A DNA stretch of 64,000 bases from an uncultured Pseudodesulfovibrio sp. Its GTDB lineage: Bacteria > Desulfobacterota > Desulfovibrionia > Desulfovibrionales > Desulfovibrionaceae. Where the stretch lies: contig NZ_OY782498.1 of the NCBI RefSeq assembly GCF_963677845.1, positions 10,001 to 74,000 of the forward strand. Reading direction: 5' to 3'. The notes under the pieces were generated by a model. The model had not been told where the DNA came from and searched no databases. It saw nothing but the letters and a program-made list of their open reading frames with translations. Shown in pieces: positions 42,514 to 50,306 of this stretch (position 1 is the first letter of the stretch; every line of letters starts with the position of its first letter). Both the position numbers and the translations under genes were made by a program.

Positions 42514-43674
42514 ATGTTTCTTCTCGATGCTCCCTATGTTTCCGAGTTCCTGAAAAAAACAGTCAAGGAACTCGGTCAGTCGGTTTTGGACACCCCTGAA
42601 GCTCGCGCTCTTGCTGGTGATGCGGGGCTTGATTTTATCGATACCGTCGATTTTTCTGCCCGTCTTGGGGCTGGTGAAAAGGTTTTGGCCAATTCGGAAA
42701 ATGCTCTTGAGCATGTCATCCGTTGCGGGTGCCAACCAAATTTGGCGCGTCAGATAGATATCTGTAAAGACAAGGCGTTGTTCCGCGAAACCGTGGCTGA
42801 CATGCACCCTGACTATCGCTTCATGCGTGTGGCATTTGATGATCTTGCCGGATTGGATGTCTCGTCCATGCCGTGTCCGTTTGTGGTCAAGCCTGCCCGT
42901 GGTTTTTTCAGTCTGGGTGTGCATGTTGTAGATGATCACAGTCAGTGGCCCGAAGTGGTGGCTACCATTCACGATGAGCGCGAGGCCATGAATGCCGAAT
43001 ATCCGGAAGAAGTGGTCAATTCGGGCGAATTTATTGTGGAGCAGGGTCTTGATGGCGAAGAATATGCCATTGATGTCTATTATGATGACGATGGTGAGGC
43101 CGTGATTACCAATATCATGCACCATCATTTCATCTCCGAAGATGATATCTCGGATCGTCTTTATTACACCTCGACCAACATTATGAAAACGTGGTTGCTG
43201 CCATTTTCGGAGTATGTATCCGAGGTCGGAAGAGCCTGTGAATTCAATAAATTCGCTACGCATATCGAAGTGCGTGTGACCACGGACGGCGAGATTGTTC
43301 CCATTGAGGCGAATCCGCTTCGATTCGCAGGATGGTGCGTGGCCGATATCACCCATCACGCTTGGGGATTCAATCCGTATGAGTGCTACTTTGAAAATTT
43401 GCGCCCGGATTGGGATGCCATTTTAGAAGGGCAGGAGGACGTGGCAACAGTCATGGTTATCGGCGATCTCATGCCGGGGACTGAACGAGAGGAAATTGAG
43501 TCTATCGATTATGATGGATTTTGTTCATTGTTCAGTAATTTATTGGAATTGAGAAAGATTGACTATTTAGCCTACCCAGTGTTCGCCTTCGCCTTCGCTC
43601 GCATGAACGAGGCGGACCTCAAAGCATTGAAGTCCGCCCTCACGGATGATTTCAGTCGATTTGTCGAGATGTAG
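42514..43674 (+). CDS. ATP-grasp domain protein
   Basis: A 386-aa ATP-grasp enzyme, recognised by PCPFVVKPARGFFSLGVHVV (about residues 125-144), an EYAIDVYYDDDGEAVITNI core strand pair, and late acidic/Asn metal ligands in FATHIEVRVTTDGEIVPIEANPLRFAGW (about 247-275). Such enzymes ligate a carboxylate to an amine or thiol with ATP. Substrates are unknown. Its ATG directly follows the NtrC-type regulator stop (TAA-ATG), so the two are co-translated. Whether the regulator controls this gene is not shown. Confidence 0.85.
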   Translation: MFLLDAPYVSEFLKKTVKELGQSVLDTPEARALAGDAGLDFIDTVDFSARLGAGEKVLANSENALEHVIRCGCQPNLARQIDICKDKALFRETVADMHPDYRFMRVAFDDLAGLDVSSMPCPFVVKPARGFFSLGVHVVDDHSQWPEVVATIHDEREAMNAEYPEEVVNSGEFIVEQGLDGEEYAIDVYYDDDGEAVITNIMHHHFISEDDISDRLYYTSTNIMKTWLLPFSEYVSEVGRACEFNKFATHIEVRVTTDGEIVPIEANPLRFAGWCVADITHHAWGFNPYECYFENLRPDWDAILEGQEDVATVMVIGDLMPGTEREEIESIDYDGFCSLFSNLLELRKIDYLAYPVFAFAFARMNEADLKALKSALTDDFSRFVEM

Positions 43675-43686
43675 TTTTGCGTTTGT

Positions 43687-45084
43687 TTAGCTGTCCCAGT
43701 CGTTTGAGGGGCTGACGATGCCATTGGATTGTTCATACCAATCCATAAAGGCGTCGACACATTCTGGGCAAAATTGTTTGTTTCGTCCTTCAAAAATGAT
43801 GTCTCGAATCTTTTCTTTTGGCATTCCTTTGCGGTAGACGCGATCACTGGTCATGGCGTCGAAAACGTCAGCGACGGCGAGGATTCTTCCGAGCAGAGGA
43901 ATATTTTTCCCCTTGAGACCGTGAGGGTATCCTGTCCCGTCCCATCGTTCATGATGGGATGATGCGGCAACGAGAACATCTTCCATTCCGGGCAGCGGAT
44001 CAAGAATGTCGACCACCACTGTGGTGTGACTCTTGATGTGTTCAAATTCCTCAGTGGACAGTTTGTCGGGTTTGAGGAGTACGTTGTCCCTGATTCCTAT
44101 TTTGCCCAAGTCGTGAAGGTTGCCTGCTATGTGGAGCCTTGTCATTTGGTCGTCACTGAAGTCCAGCCGTTTGGCTATTTGCATGGCAATGTGTGTCACT
44201 GATTCTGAATGACCGCTTGTGTAGTGGTCGCGAGCTTCCAGAGCCTTGACCAGGCTGGCTATTGATCCCAAGGTCATCCGTCGTTCAGCCCTGAGCCTGT
44301 CCCTTTCCACCAGCATGATACGGAACTGTTCGGAGAGTATCTTTTCGATAATCTGGATAAGATTGTTCATGCCGAATGGTTTGGTAATGTAGGAAGCCGC
44401 TCCGTCATGAATCATGCGATGCATAACCGCCTTGTCTCGCATGGACGACATAATGACCATTGGTATGGCCTTGAGATCTTCGCGATTTTTGATTTGTCTG
44501 CATAGTTGGTGCCCATCCATATTGGGCATCATCAGGTCAGACAGAATCAGATCTGGAGTGACCTCGTCGAGTATGGTCATGGCTTCATTCCCGTCATTGG
44601 CGAGAAGGACCTTGAATCCCGCGATGGAGAGGCCGTTCTGAAGGAATGTTCGTATAGCCTCTGAATCATCAACGACGAGCAGAACCCTGTCTTGAGTCAT
44701 GGCCGTTCTATCCAGAATTTGTTCTATGCGTGGGATAAGTTCTTTTGCGGCGGAGCTTTTGGGGACGTAGCCGTCGGCACCGACTCTGAATCCGTTGTCG
44801 ATGTCTTGATCTGATTCTCGGGAACTGAGGATGATGACCGGGGTGGTATTTGTTTTTGGATTTTCTTTGATCCATTTGCAGAATTCCAAACCATCGAGTC
44901 TGGGCATGTCTACATCGGTTATAACCAAATCAAAAGAATGCTTTTCCATTATTTCCCGAGCTTCTAGACCATCCATAGCCGTAGTGAGGATGGCATCCGT
45001 GGGAGCAAGGTTTTTTTTCAGTGCATAAAGCGCTGATGTAGAGTCGTCGGCAATAAGAATCTTGAGGGATTCAATCATAGCCAC
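43687..45084 (-). CDS. Response regulator with two receivers and an HD-GYP domain
   Basis: A 465-aa protein. Receiver 1 (about 5-125) has ADDSTS, Asp in VITDVDMPRLDG and Lys in VPKS. Receiver 2 (about 133-250) has VDDSEA, LSDLMMPNMDG and ITKPFG. Then comes an HD-GYP domain (about 275-445) with HSESVTHIA, NLHDLGKIGIRDNVL, SHHERWDGTGYPHGLKG and MTSDRVYRKGMP, all metal and GYP motifs intact, so it is probably an active cyclic-di-GMP phosphodiesterase. The C-terminal RNKQFCPECVDAF adds a CxxC. AAAGGTGG precedes the ATG. A degenerate HD-GYP paralogue is just upstream. Confidence 0.92.
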   Translation of the reverse strand: MAMIESLKILIADDSTSALYALKKNLAPTDAILTTAMDGLEAREIMEKHSFDLVITDVDMPRLDGLEFCKWIKENPKTNTTPVIILSSRESDQDIDNGFRVGADGYVPKSSAAKELIPRIEQILDRTAMTQDRVLLVVDDSEAIRTFLQNGLSIAGFKVLLANDGNEAMTILDEVTPDLILSDLMMPNMDGHQLCRQIKNREDLKAIPMVIMSSMRDKAVMHRMIHDGAASYITKPFGMNNLIQIIEKILSEQFRIMLVERDRLRAERRMTLGSIASLVKALEARDHYTSGHSESVTHIAMQIAKRLDFSDDQMTRLHIAGNLHDLGKIGIRDNVLLKPDKLSTEEFEHIKSHTTVVVDILDPLPGMEDVLVAASSHHERWDGTGYPHGLKGKNIPLLGRILAVADVFDAMTSDRVYRKGMPKEKIRDIIFEGRNKQFCPECVDAFMDWYEQSNGIVSPSNDWDS

Positions 45085-45178
45085 CTTTCCGGTTCAGAGT
45101 GGGAATAGCGTTGCCGCTCATTGTATACCCACGACTTGTGGATGCATTCAATTATAAACGTGGCAGCATACATTCCTT

Positions 45179-45784
45179 TTATTCATTTTGGGTTTCTATC
45201 CGGCCTCCGGTTTTATCAAACCATTTTTGGAATGCATCTACACAGAGGGGACATAGCAATGTCCCTTTCCCCTCATTGAGGATGTCGGCTGCGACAGGTT
45301 CCGGCATGGAATCGCGATGAGGCCGCTCGGAAATGATGGCGACATAAACATCGGCCGTACTGATGAGACGGGCAGCAAACGGAATTTCTTCACCTCGGAG
45401 GCCGTGCGGGTAGCCTGAACCGTCCCAGCGTTCGTGGTGGGTCAGACAGACTTCAGCGACATCCTCAAGCTCCTTGATGGGGGCGAGCATTTGTGCTCCC
45501 AGAACCGTATGGTTTTTGACGTGGGCGTATTCCGTGTCAGTGAGCTTGTTTGTCTTGAGCAGGACGCTGTCACGGACTCCCGCCGTGCCAATGTTGTGCA
45601 GTCTGCCCATAAGCAGCAACCGTTCAAGTTTTTTGGTCGGAAGATCAAGCTCCAGCCCAATGCCGTGGGCCACTTGCGCTACACGTTCGGAATGACCTTT
45701 GGTCAGGGTGTTTCGGGCTTCAGCGGCTTGGGCCAGACTGATGAGGGTCGTCAGAACATCGTTTTTTTCAAGCTGTTGGGTCAT
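45179..45784 (-). CDS. Degenerate HD-GYP domain protein
   Basis: A 201-aa stand-alone HD-GYP domain related to the neighbour at 43687. GYP (HHERWDGSGYPHGLRG) is intact and HSERVAQVAHGIG is present. The HD signature H-D-L-G-K-I-G is instead H-N-I-G-T-A-G, so the metal-ligand Asp is Asn. Catalysis is therefore doubtful, and it may bind cyclic-di-GMP or partner the active paralogue. It ends with the same C-x2-C-x-D-A-F tail (LLCPLCVDAFQ). The start ATG 45784 has CGGAG; the longer frame to 45883 overlaps the divergent helicase start and is not favoured. Confidence 0.84.
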   Translation of the reverse strand: MTQQLEKNDVLTTLISLAQAAEARNTLTKGHSERVAQVAHGIGLELDLPTKKLERLLLMGRLHNIGTAGVRDSVLLKTNKLTDTEYAHVKNHTVLGAQMLAPIKELEDVAEVCLTHHERWDGSGYPHGLRGEEIPFAARLISTADVYVAIISERPHRDSMPEPVAADILNEGKGTLLCPLCVDAFQKWFDKTGGRIETQNE

Positions 45785-45843
45785 AGGCTGCTCCGTATGT
45801 AAAACTCTAGTTCCTTCATACAATATGCGTCCACAATACGTCC

Positions 45844-48786
45844 TTGGCAAGTATATTTCACGGCTTGCTTCGGGATGCTGCACGTACTACCATCCGACCT
45901 GTGGAAACTCCTGTCACAGAATATGTCGCGGCTATGCTCGATTCCAAGCGCATGGCCCATCAGATAGCTCATCATCGTATGCTGGATGGTGCAGAGGCTT
46001 GTTTGGGTGAACCGCGCCGTCCGTGGCCTGCGGCTTTGCAAAATGCGCTTTCCCTGCTCGGTGTGGATGAGTTGTACGCGCATCAGGCCGAGGCCGTTGA
46101 TTATGTTCGGGCCGGGCGCCATATTGTGGTTGCCACGCCGACAGCCAGCGGCAAGACGTTGACCTATAACTTGCCGGTCATGGAACGGTGCATGGCGGAC
46201 CCTGAAGCTAAGGCTCTGTATCTTTTCCCGCTCAAGGCGCTGGCTCAGGACCAGCTCAAGGGATTCAATGAACTGGCTGCTTTGTTGCCCGAGGACAATC
46301 GGCCCACGGCTGCCATTTATGACGGCGACACCACGCCTCATTTTCGTAAGAAGATCCGTAATTCACCGCCCAATGTCATTATGTCCAACCCGGAAATGGT
46401 CCATCTGTCCATGTTGCCGTATCACGCGAGTTGGGCCGAATTCTTGTCAGGTTTGACGCATATCGTGGTGGATGAGGTTCACACTTATCGAGGTGTCATG
46501 GGCGGGCATATGGCCATGGTTTTCCGCCGATTACTTCGGCTTTGCCGGTATTATGGCGCCACTCCGACTTTTGTGTTTTGTTCGGCCACCATCGGCAACC
46601 CGGCTGAACTTTGTCATATGCTCACGGATCTTGAAGTGCATCCCATCCTTGAGTCCGGGGCTGCTCGCGGCGGTCGGCATATGGTGTTCCTTAATCCTGA
46701 CGGCAGTCCGTCACAGGCTGCCATCCAGTTGTTGCAGGCCGCATTGGTCCGTGATTTGCGGACCATAGTCTATTGCCAGTCGCGCAAGATGACCGAGTTG
46801 ATTTCCATGTGGGCCACAGAACGTAGTGGGCAGTTTAAAGAGAAAATTTCTGCATACCGGGCCGGTTTTTTACCTGAAGAGCGACGCGAAATCGAAACGA
46901 AAATGGCGGATGGCGATTTGCTGGCTGTTATTTCCACCTCGGCCCTTGAGCTCGGCATCGACATCGGTGGGCTGGATGTCTGTATTATGGTTGGCTATCC
47001 CGGCTCAATCATGGCGACGTTGCAGCGCGGTGGGCGCGTGGGCCGGAGCCAGCAGGATTCCGTGGTGGCGCTTATCGCGCAGGAAGACGCTCTTGATCAA
47101 TACTTCATGCGCAACCCGGACGATTTTTTTAGTCGACCTCCAGAGTCAGCCATGCTCAATCCGCACAATCCGGTGATTATGGACCGGCATCTTATCTGCG
47201 CTGCCGCTGAATTGACCTTGCGGCGTGGCGAGAATTTTCTCCGTGAGGAGCCTGTCAGCAAGCGCGTGGAAGAGCTGATCGGTTTTGGTCAATTGTACGA
47301 GGTGCAGCCTGACACGTCAGGTCATCCGGCAGAAGTGGTTTCCAGCCGCAAGCGGCCACATCGGGACGTTGATTTGCGTGGAGCAGGTCAACAACTCCAT
47401 ATTGAGGACAATTCGTCGGTTCGGGAAAAAGCGCCTGTTATCGGAACCATTGACGCACATCGGGCTTTTCGGGAAACACATCCCGGTGCCGTTTATCTGC
47501 ATCGCGGCCAGACCTATGTCATTTCTGATCTCAATGTGGGGGCGGGTGCTGTCCATGCTCGCAAGGAGCGAGTGGGCTACTACACCAAGCCTCGCGGGAG
47601 TAAGGATACCGAGATTCTGGAAGTCCTTGGACAGAAGGCGAGTTTCGGAACTCGTGTCTACTTCGGGCGGGTCAAGGTTACGGAGCAGATCACCGGCTAT
47701 GAAAAGCGTTCCGTACGTGGCGGAAAGTTGCTCGGTATCATGCCGCTTGATTTACCCCCGTTAGTGTTCGAGACCGAGGCCATTTGGTTTGAGGTGGGCC
47801 ATGACATCCGTCGTCGGTGCGAGGATGAGTTCCTGCATTTCATGGGGGGTATTCATGCCTTTGAACATGCGGCTATCGGCATGTTGCCGTTGCTGGTTAT
47901 GACTGATCGGAATGATCTTGGTGGTATCTCCACGCCCATGCATCCGCAGGTGGAAGGTCCGGCGGTTTTTATTTATGATGGCATGCCCGGTGGAGCCGGT
48001 CTGACCCGACAGGCTTTCGAGCGTGCCGATGAGTTGATTGAGACAACGCTCAAGACCATTGTTGACTGTCCGTGCGACCTGGGGTGTCCATCTTGCGTGC
48101 ATTCGCCCAAGTGTGGATCAGGCAACCGGCCCATTGATAAACGGGCCGCACAGTTTGTGCTGGAAGCAATTCGCTCCGGCGATCCGAAATCAATCGAACC
48201 AAAGGAGATAGACGTGAATCTTCTACCCGGAATCGACATGAAGAAGCCCGCGCCCAAGCGGTATGGTGTGATTGACATTGAGACTCGCTATTCCGCCGAC
48301 GAAGTGGGGGGGTGGGGACGTGCCGACCGTATGGGCGTGTCCATTGCCTGCGTGTATGACTCGGATGATGATGCCATGCATGATTATGAGCAGGATGAGA
48401 TGCCCGAGTTGGTCGAACATCTGCAACAATTTGATCTTGTTATCGGTTTTAACCACGTGAAGTTTGATTATGCCGTGCTTGGCGGGTTGAATCCTTTTCA
48501 TTTCAGAGGATTGCCCAATCTTGATTTGCTCATGGAAGTGCATAACCGGCTTGGGTATCGCCTCAAGCTTGATAATATTGCATCTGCCACCTTGGATGTC
48601 GGCAAGTCAGCCGATGGGTTGCAGGCGCTCAAGTGGTGGCAGGAAGGACGGCTTGATCTCATCACTGAATATTGTCAGCAGGATGTCGCGGTGACTCGTG
48701 ATGTCTATTTATTTGGTCGAGAGCATGGGCATGTGTTTTTTACGAATAAGGCGGGACAGAAAGTCAAATTGCCCATTGATTGGTAA
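45844..48786 (+). CDS. MrfA-like DEAH helicase fused to an MrfB-like DEDD exonuclease
   Basis: A 980-aa protein. The N-terminal about 770 residues are a YprA/MrfA-type superfamily 2 helicase: Walker A ATPTASGKT, VVDEVHTYRG, FCSAT, motif IV/V IVYCQSRK and STSALELGIDIGGLD, QRGGRVGRSQ, and a C-terminal Zn-binding MZB/DUF1998 region (CPCDLGCPSCVHSPKCG). The last about 205 residues are an RNase H-like 3'-5' exonuclease (VIDIETRYS, IGFNHVKFDYAVLGG, YCQQDVAVTRDV; DEDDy order). In Bacillus these are two proteins, MrfA and MrfB, needed for mitomycin-lesion repair. The start is a TTG at 45844 with no clear ribosome-binding site; start uncertain. Confidence 0.87.
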   Translation: MASIFHGLLRDAARTTIRPVETPVTEYVAAMLDSKRMAHQIAHHRMLDGAEACLGEPRRPWPAALQNALSLLGVDELYAHQAEAVDYVRAGRHIVVATPTASGKTLTYNLPVMERCMADPEAKALYLFPLKALAQDQLKGFNELAALLPEDNRPTAAIYDGDTTPHFRKKIRNSPPNVIMSNPEMVHLSMLPYHASWAEFLSGLTHIVVDEVHTYRGVMGGHMAMVFRRLLRLCRYYGATPTFVFCSATIGNPAELCHMLTDLEVHPILESGAARGGRHMVFLNPDGSPSQAAIQLLQAALVRDLRTIVYCQSRKMTELISMWATERSGQFKEKISAYRAGFLPEERREIETKMADGDLLAVISTSALELGIDIGGLDVCIMVGYPGSIMATLQRGGRVGRSQQDSVVALIAQEDALDQYFMRNPDDFFSRPPESAMLNPHNPVIMDRHLICAAAELTLRRGENFLREEPVSKRVEELIGFGQLYEVQPDTSGHPAEVVSSRKRPHRDVDLRGAGQQLHIEDNSSVREKAPVIGTIDAHRAFRETHPGAVYLHRGQTYVISDLNVGAGAVHARKERVGYYTKPRGSKDTEILEVLGQKASFGTRVYFGRVKVTEQITGYEKRSVRGGKLLGIMPLDLPPLVFETEAIWFEVGHDIRRRCEDEFLHFMGGIHAFEHAAIGMLPLLVMTDRNDLGGISTPMHPQVEGPAVFIYDGMPGGAGLTRQAFERADELIETTLKTIVDCPCDLGCPSCVHSPKCGSGNRPIDKRAAQFVLEAIRSGDPKSIEPKEIDVNLLPGIDMKKPAPKRYGVIDIETRYSADEVGGWGRADRMGVSIACVYDSDDDAMHDYEQDEMPELVEHLQQFDLVIGFNHVKFDYAVLGGLNPFHFRGLPNLDLLMEVHNRLGYRLKLDNIASATLDVGKSADGLQALKWWQEGRLDLITEYCQQDVAVTRDVYLFGREHGHVFFTNKAGQKVKLPIDW

Positions 48787-48832
48787 ATTTATTTGAAGGC
48801 ACCGGGGTATGAAATCCCGGTGGAGATGAAAG

Positions 48833-48863
48833 AAAAGGGCCGTTTAAAAGCGGCCCTTTTTTT
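48833..48863. terminator. Terminator after the helicase-exonuclease gene
   Basis: AAAAGGGCCG / CGGCCCTTTT with a TTTAAAAG-type loop and a T-run on the plus strand. It also lies downstream of the convergent 101-aa gene. Confidence 0.8.
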
Positions 48864-48953
48864 GTGGGATTTAAGCAACGAAGTCGTTTTGATAAATTTT
48901 CATGGCACATCGTGATTTTGCATCTGAATTGTTCGGACGGCTGGGATCATCGC

Positions 48954-49259
48954 TTATTGCTTTATGGCTTCAGCCTTGACGTCATATGTCATTTGTTGGT
49001 GTGGGGCTTGCGTGGGGATTTTTCCGAATCCTTTTTCAACCATCCCGAGTTCTCGAATAATGTAGCCCACGTTTTGTAGTATTTGTTTTATCTGATGACT
49101 GGAAAGGGGCGTGGAGATATCTTCAGCGCTTTCTCTTATGCGCATGGCCTCATCAAGAAGTTTTCCAATCGCTCGTTCGAAAGCGTTTTGTGTATTTAGG
49201 GTTTTGTTGACGAGGTCGTCGATGATTTGGATTGCCTGTTCGGCGCTTGGATTTTTCAT
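48954..49259 (-). CDS. Hypothetical helical protein, 101 aa
   Basis: A soluble, all-helical protein with no family I recognise. Hydrophobic heptad-like spacing in AIQIIDDLVNKTLNTQNAFERAIGKLLDEAMRIRE suggests coiled-coil or helical-bundle packing. GGAGGG lies about 12 nt before the ATG, slightly long. It is convergent with the helicase gene and stands just left of the tandem repeat region. Codon use is mixed. Function unknown; existence as a gene is likely but not certain. Confidence 0.6.
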   Translation of the reverse strand: MKNPSAEQAIQIIDDLVNKTLNTQNAFERAIGKLLDEAMRIRESAEDISTPLSSHQIKQILQNVGYIIRELGMVEKGFGKIPTQAPHQQMTYDVKAEAIKQ

Positions 49260-49372
49260 GGTGTAGTATGCCCTCCAATTCAGTTGTTTTGAATTTTAAA
49301 GCAAATTTCGCACCCTGTTCTATTTATTTTTATTAATAGATTGTGTTGATTTATTTGTTTTTTGAAGAAAAA

Positions 49373-49718
49373 AGCCGTCACTGGCGTTCCTCCAAGTTTT
49401 TTTGTTGCCCTCCCGGCGGAGTCTATTTCTTTTGCTGCGCCAAAAGAAATAGACGAAAGAAAAGGCGCTTGCGCTAGCTTGCCCGCCTGCACACCCGCGC
49501 CCAAGAATCTCCACCGACCGGCTGCGCTCCCGAAACAGTCGCCGAAGCGGCTCCGGGTTTCGAAGAGCCGCTCCGCCGTTCGGGGAGCTTCTAAGGTGCG
49601 GGTGTGATGCTGGGGGGTGATGTTCAATGAATTGGAAGAATTCTCGCTTGTGAATAGGTAGGGATTTCTTTGGGGGATTTTAAGAGAAGAGGTCGTCTTG
49701 TTGGCGGTTGAAGAGGAG
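49373..49718 (+). repeat. Tandem repeat unit 1 (~346 bp)
   Basis: First of three tandem copies. It starts at AGCCGTCACTGGCGTTCCTC and carries an internal perfect hairpin CTATTTCTTTTG-ctgcgc-CAAAAGAAATAG, then GACCGGCTGCGCTCCCGAAAC, a second inverted segment CGGCTCcgggtttcgaaGAGCCG, and a tail with ATTGGAAGAATTCTCGCTTG. It contains only chance ORFs. Confidence 0.85.
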
Positions 49719-50060
49719 AGCCGTCACTGGCGTTCCTCCAAGTTTTTTATAGCCCTTCCGGCGGAGTCCATTTCTTTTGCTGCGCCAAAAGAAATAGACG
49801 AAAGAAAAGGCGCTTGCGCTAACTTGGCCGCCTGCACTCCCGCGCCCAAGAATCTCCACCGACCGGCTGCGCTCCCGAAACAGTCGCCGAAGCGGCTCCG
49901 GGTTTCGAAGAGCTGCTCCGCCGTTCGGGGAGCTTCTAAGGTGCGGTTGTGATGGCTGAGGGTTGACGTTCAATGAATTGGAAGAATTCTCGCTTGTGAA
50001 TAGGTGATTTTTTTGGGGATTTTAAGAGAAGAGGTCGCCTTGTGGGCGATTTAAGAGGAG
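49719..50060 (+). repeat. Tandem repeat unit 2 (~342 bp)
   Basis: Second copy, nearly identical to unit 1 through its core and including the ATTGGAAGAATTCTCGCTTG tail. Differences are small, for example a one-base change in the first hairpin arm (CCATTTC). Confidence 0.85.
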
Positions 50061-50300
50061 AGCCGTCACTGGCGTTCCTCCGAGTTTTTTTTATGCCCTT
50101 CCGGCGGAGTCCATTTCTTTTGCTGCGCCAAAAGAAATAGACGAAAGAAAAGGCGCTTGCGCTAACTTGGCCGCCTGCACCCCCGCGCCCAAGAATCTCC
50201 ACCGACCGGCTGCGCTCCCGAAACAGTCGCCGAAGCGGCTCCGGGTTTCGAAGAGCCGCTCCGCCGTTCGGGGAGTTTCTAAGGTGCGGGTGTGATGGCT
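50061..50300 (+). repeat. Tandem repeat unit 3 (partial, ~240 bp)
   Basis: Third copy covers the core but stops before the tail. The adjoining sequence switches to the AT-rich HEPN-type gene, whose stop is at 50307. Confidence 0.85.
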
Positions 50301-50306
50301 GGTGAG

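Noticed and set aside
42253-43359. A 368-codon minus-strand frame opposite the NtrC-type/ATP-grasp genes
   Set aside because: Antisense shadow spanning two clear plus-strand genes.
49362-49607. Small ORFs (about 60-100 codons) inside the tandem repeats
   Set aside because: They recur only because the repeat sequence recurs, lack ribosome-binding sites and overlap hairpins. The repeat is best treated as non-coding.
49373-50300. CRISPR array
   Set aside because: Units are about 344 bp and nearly identical throughout, without short repeats separated by unique spacers, and no cas genes are seen.
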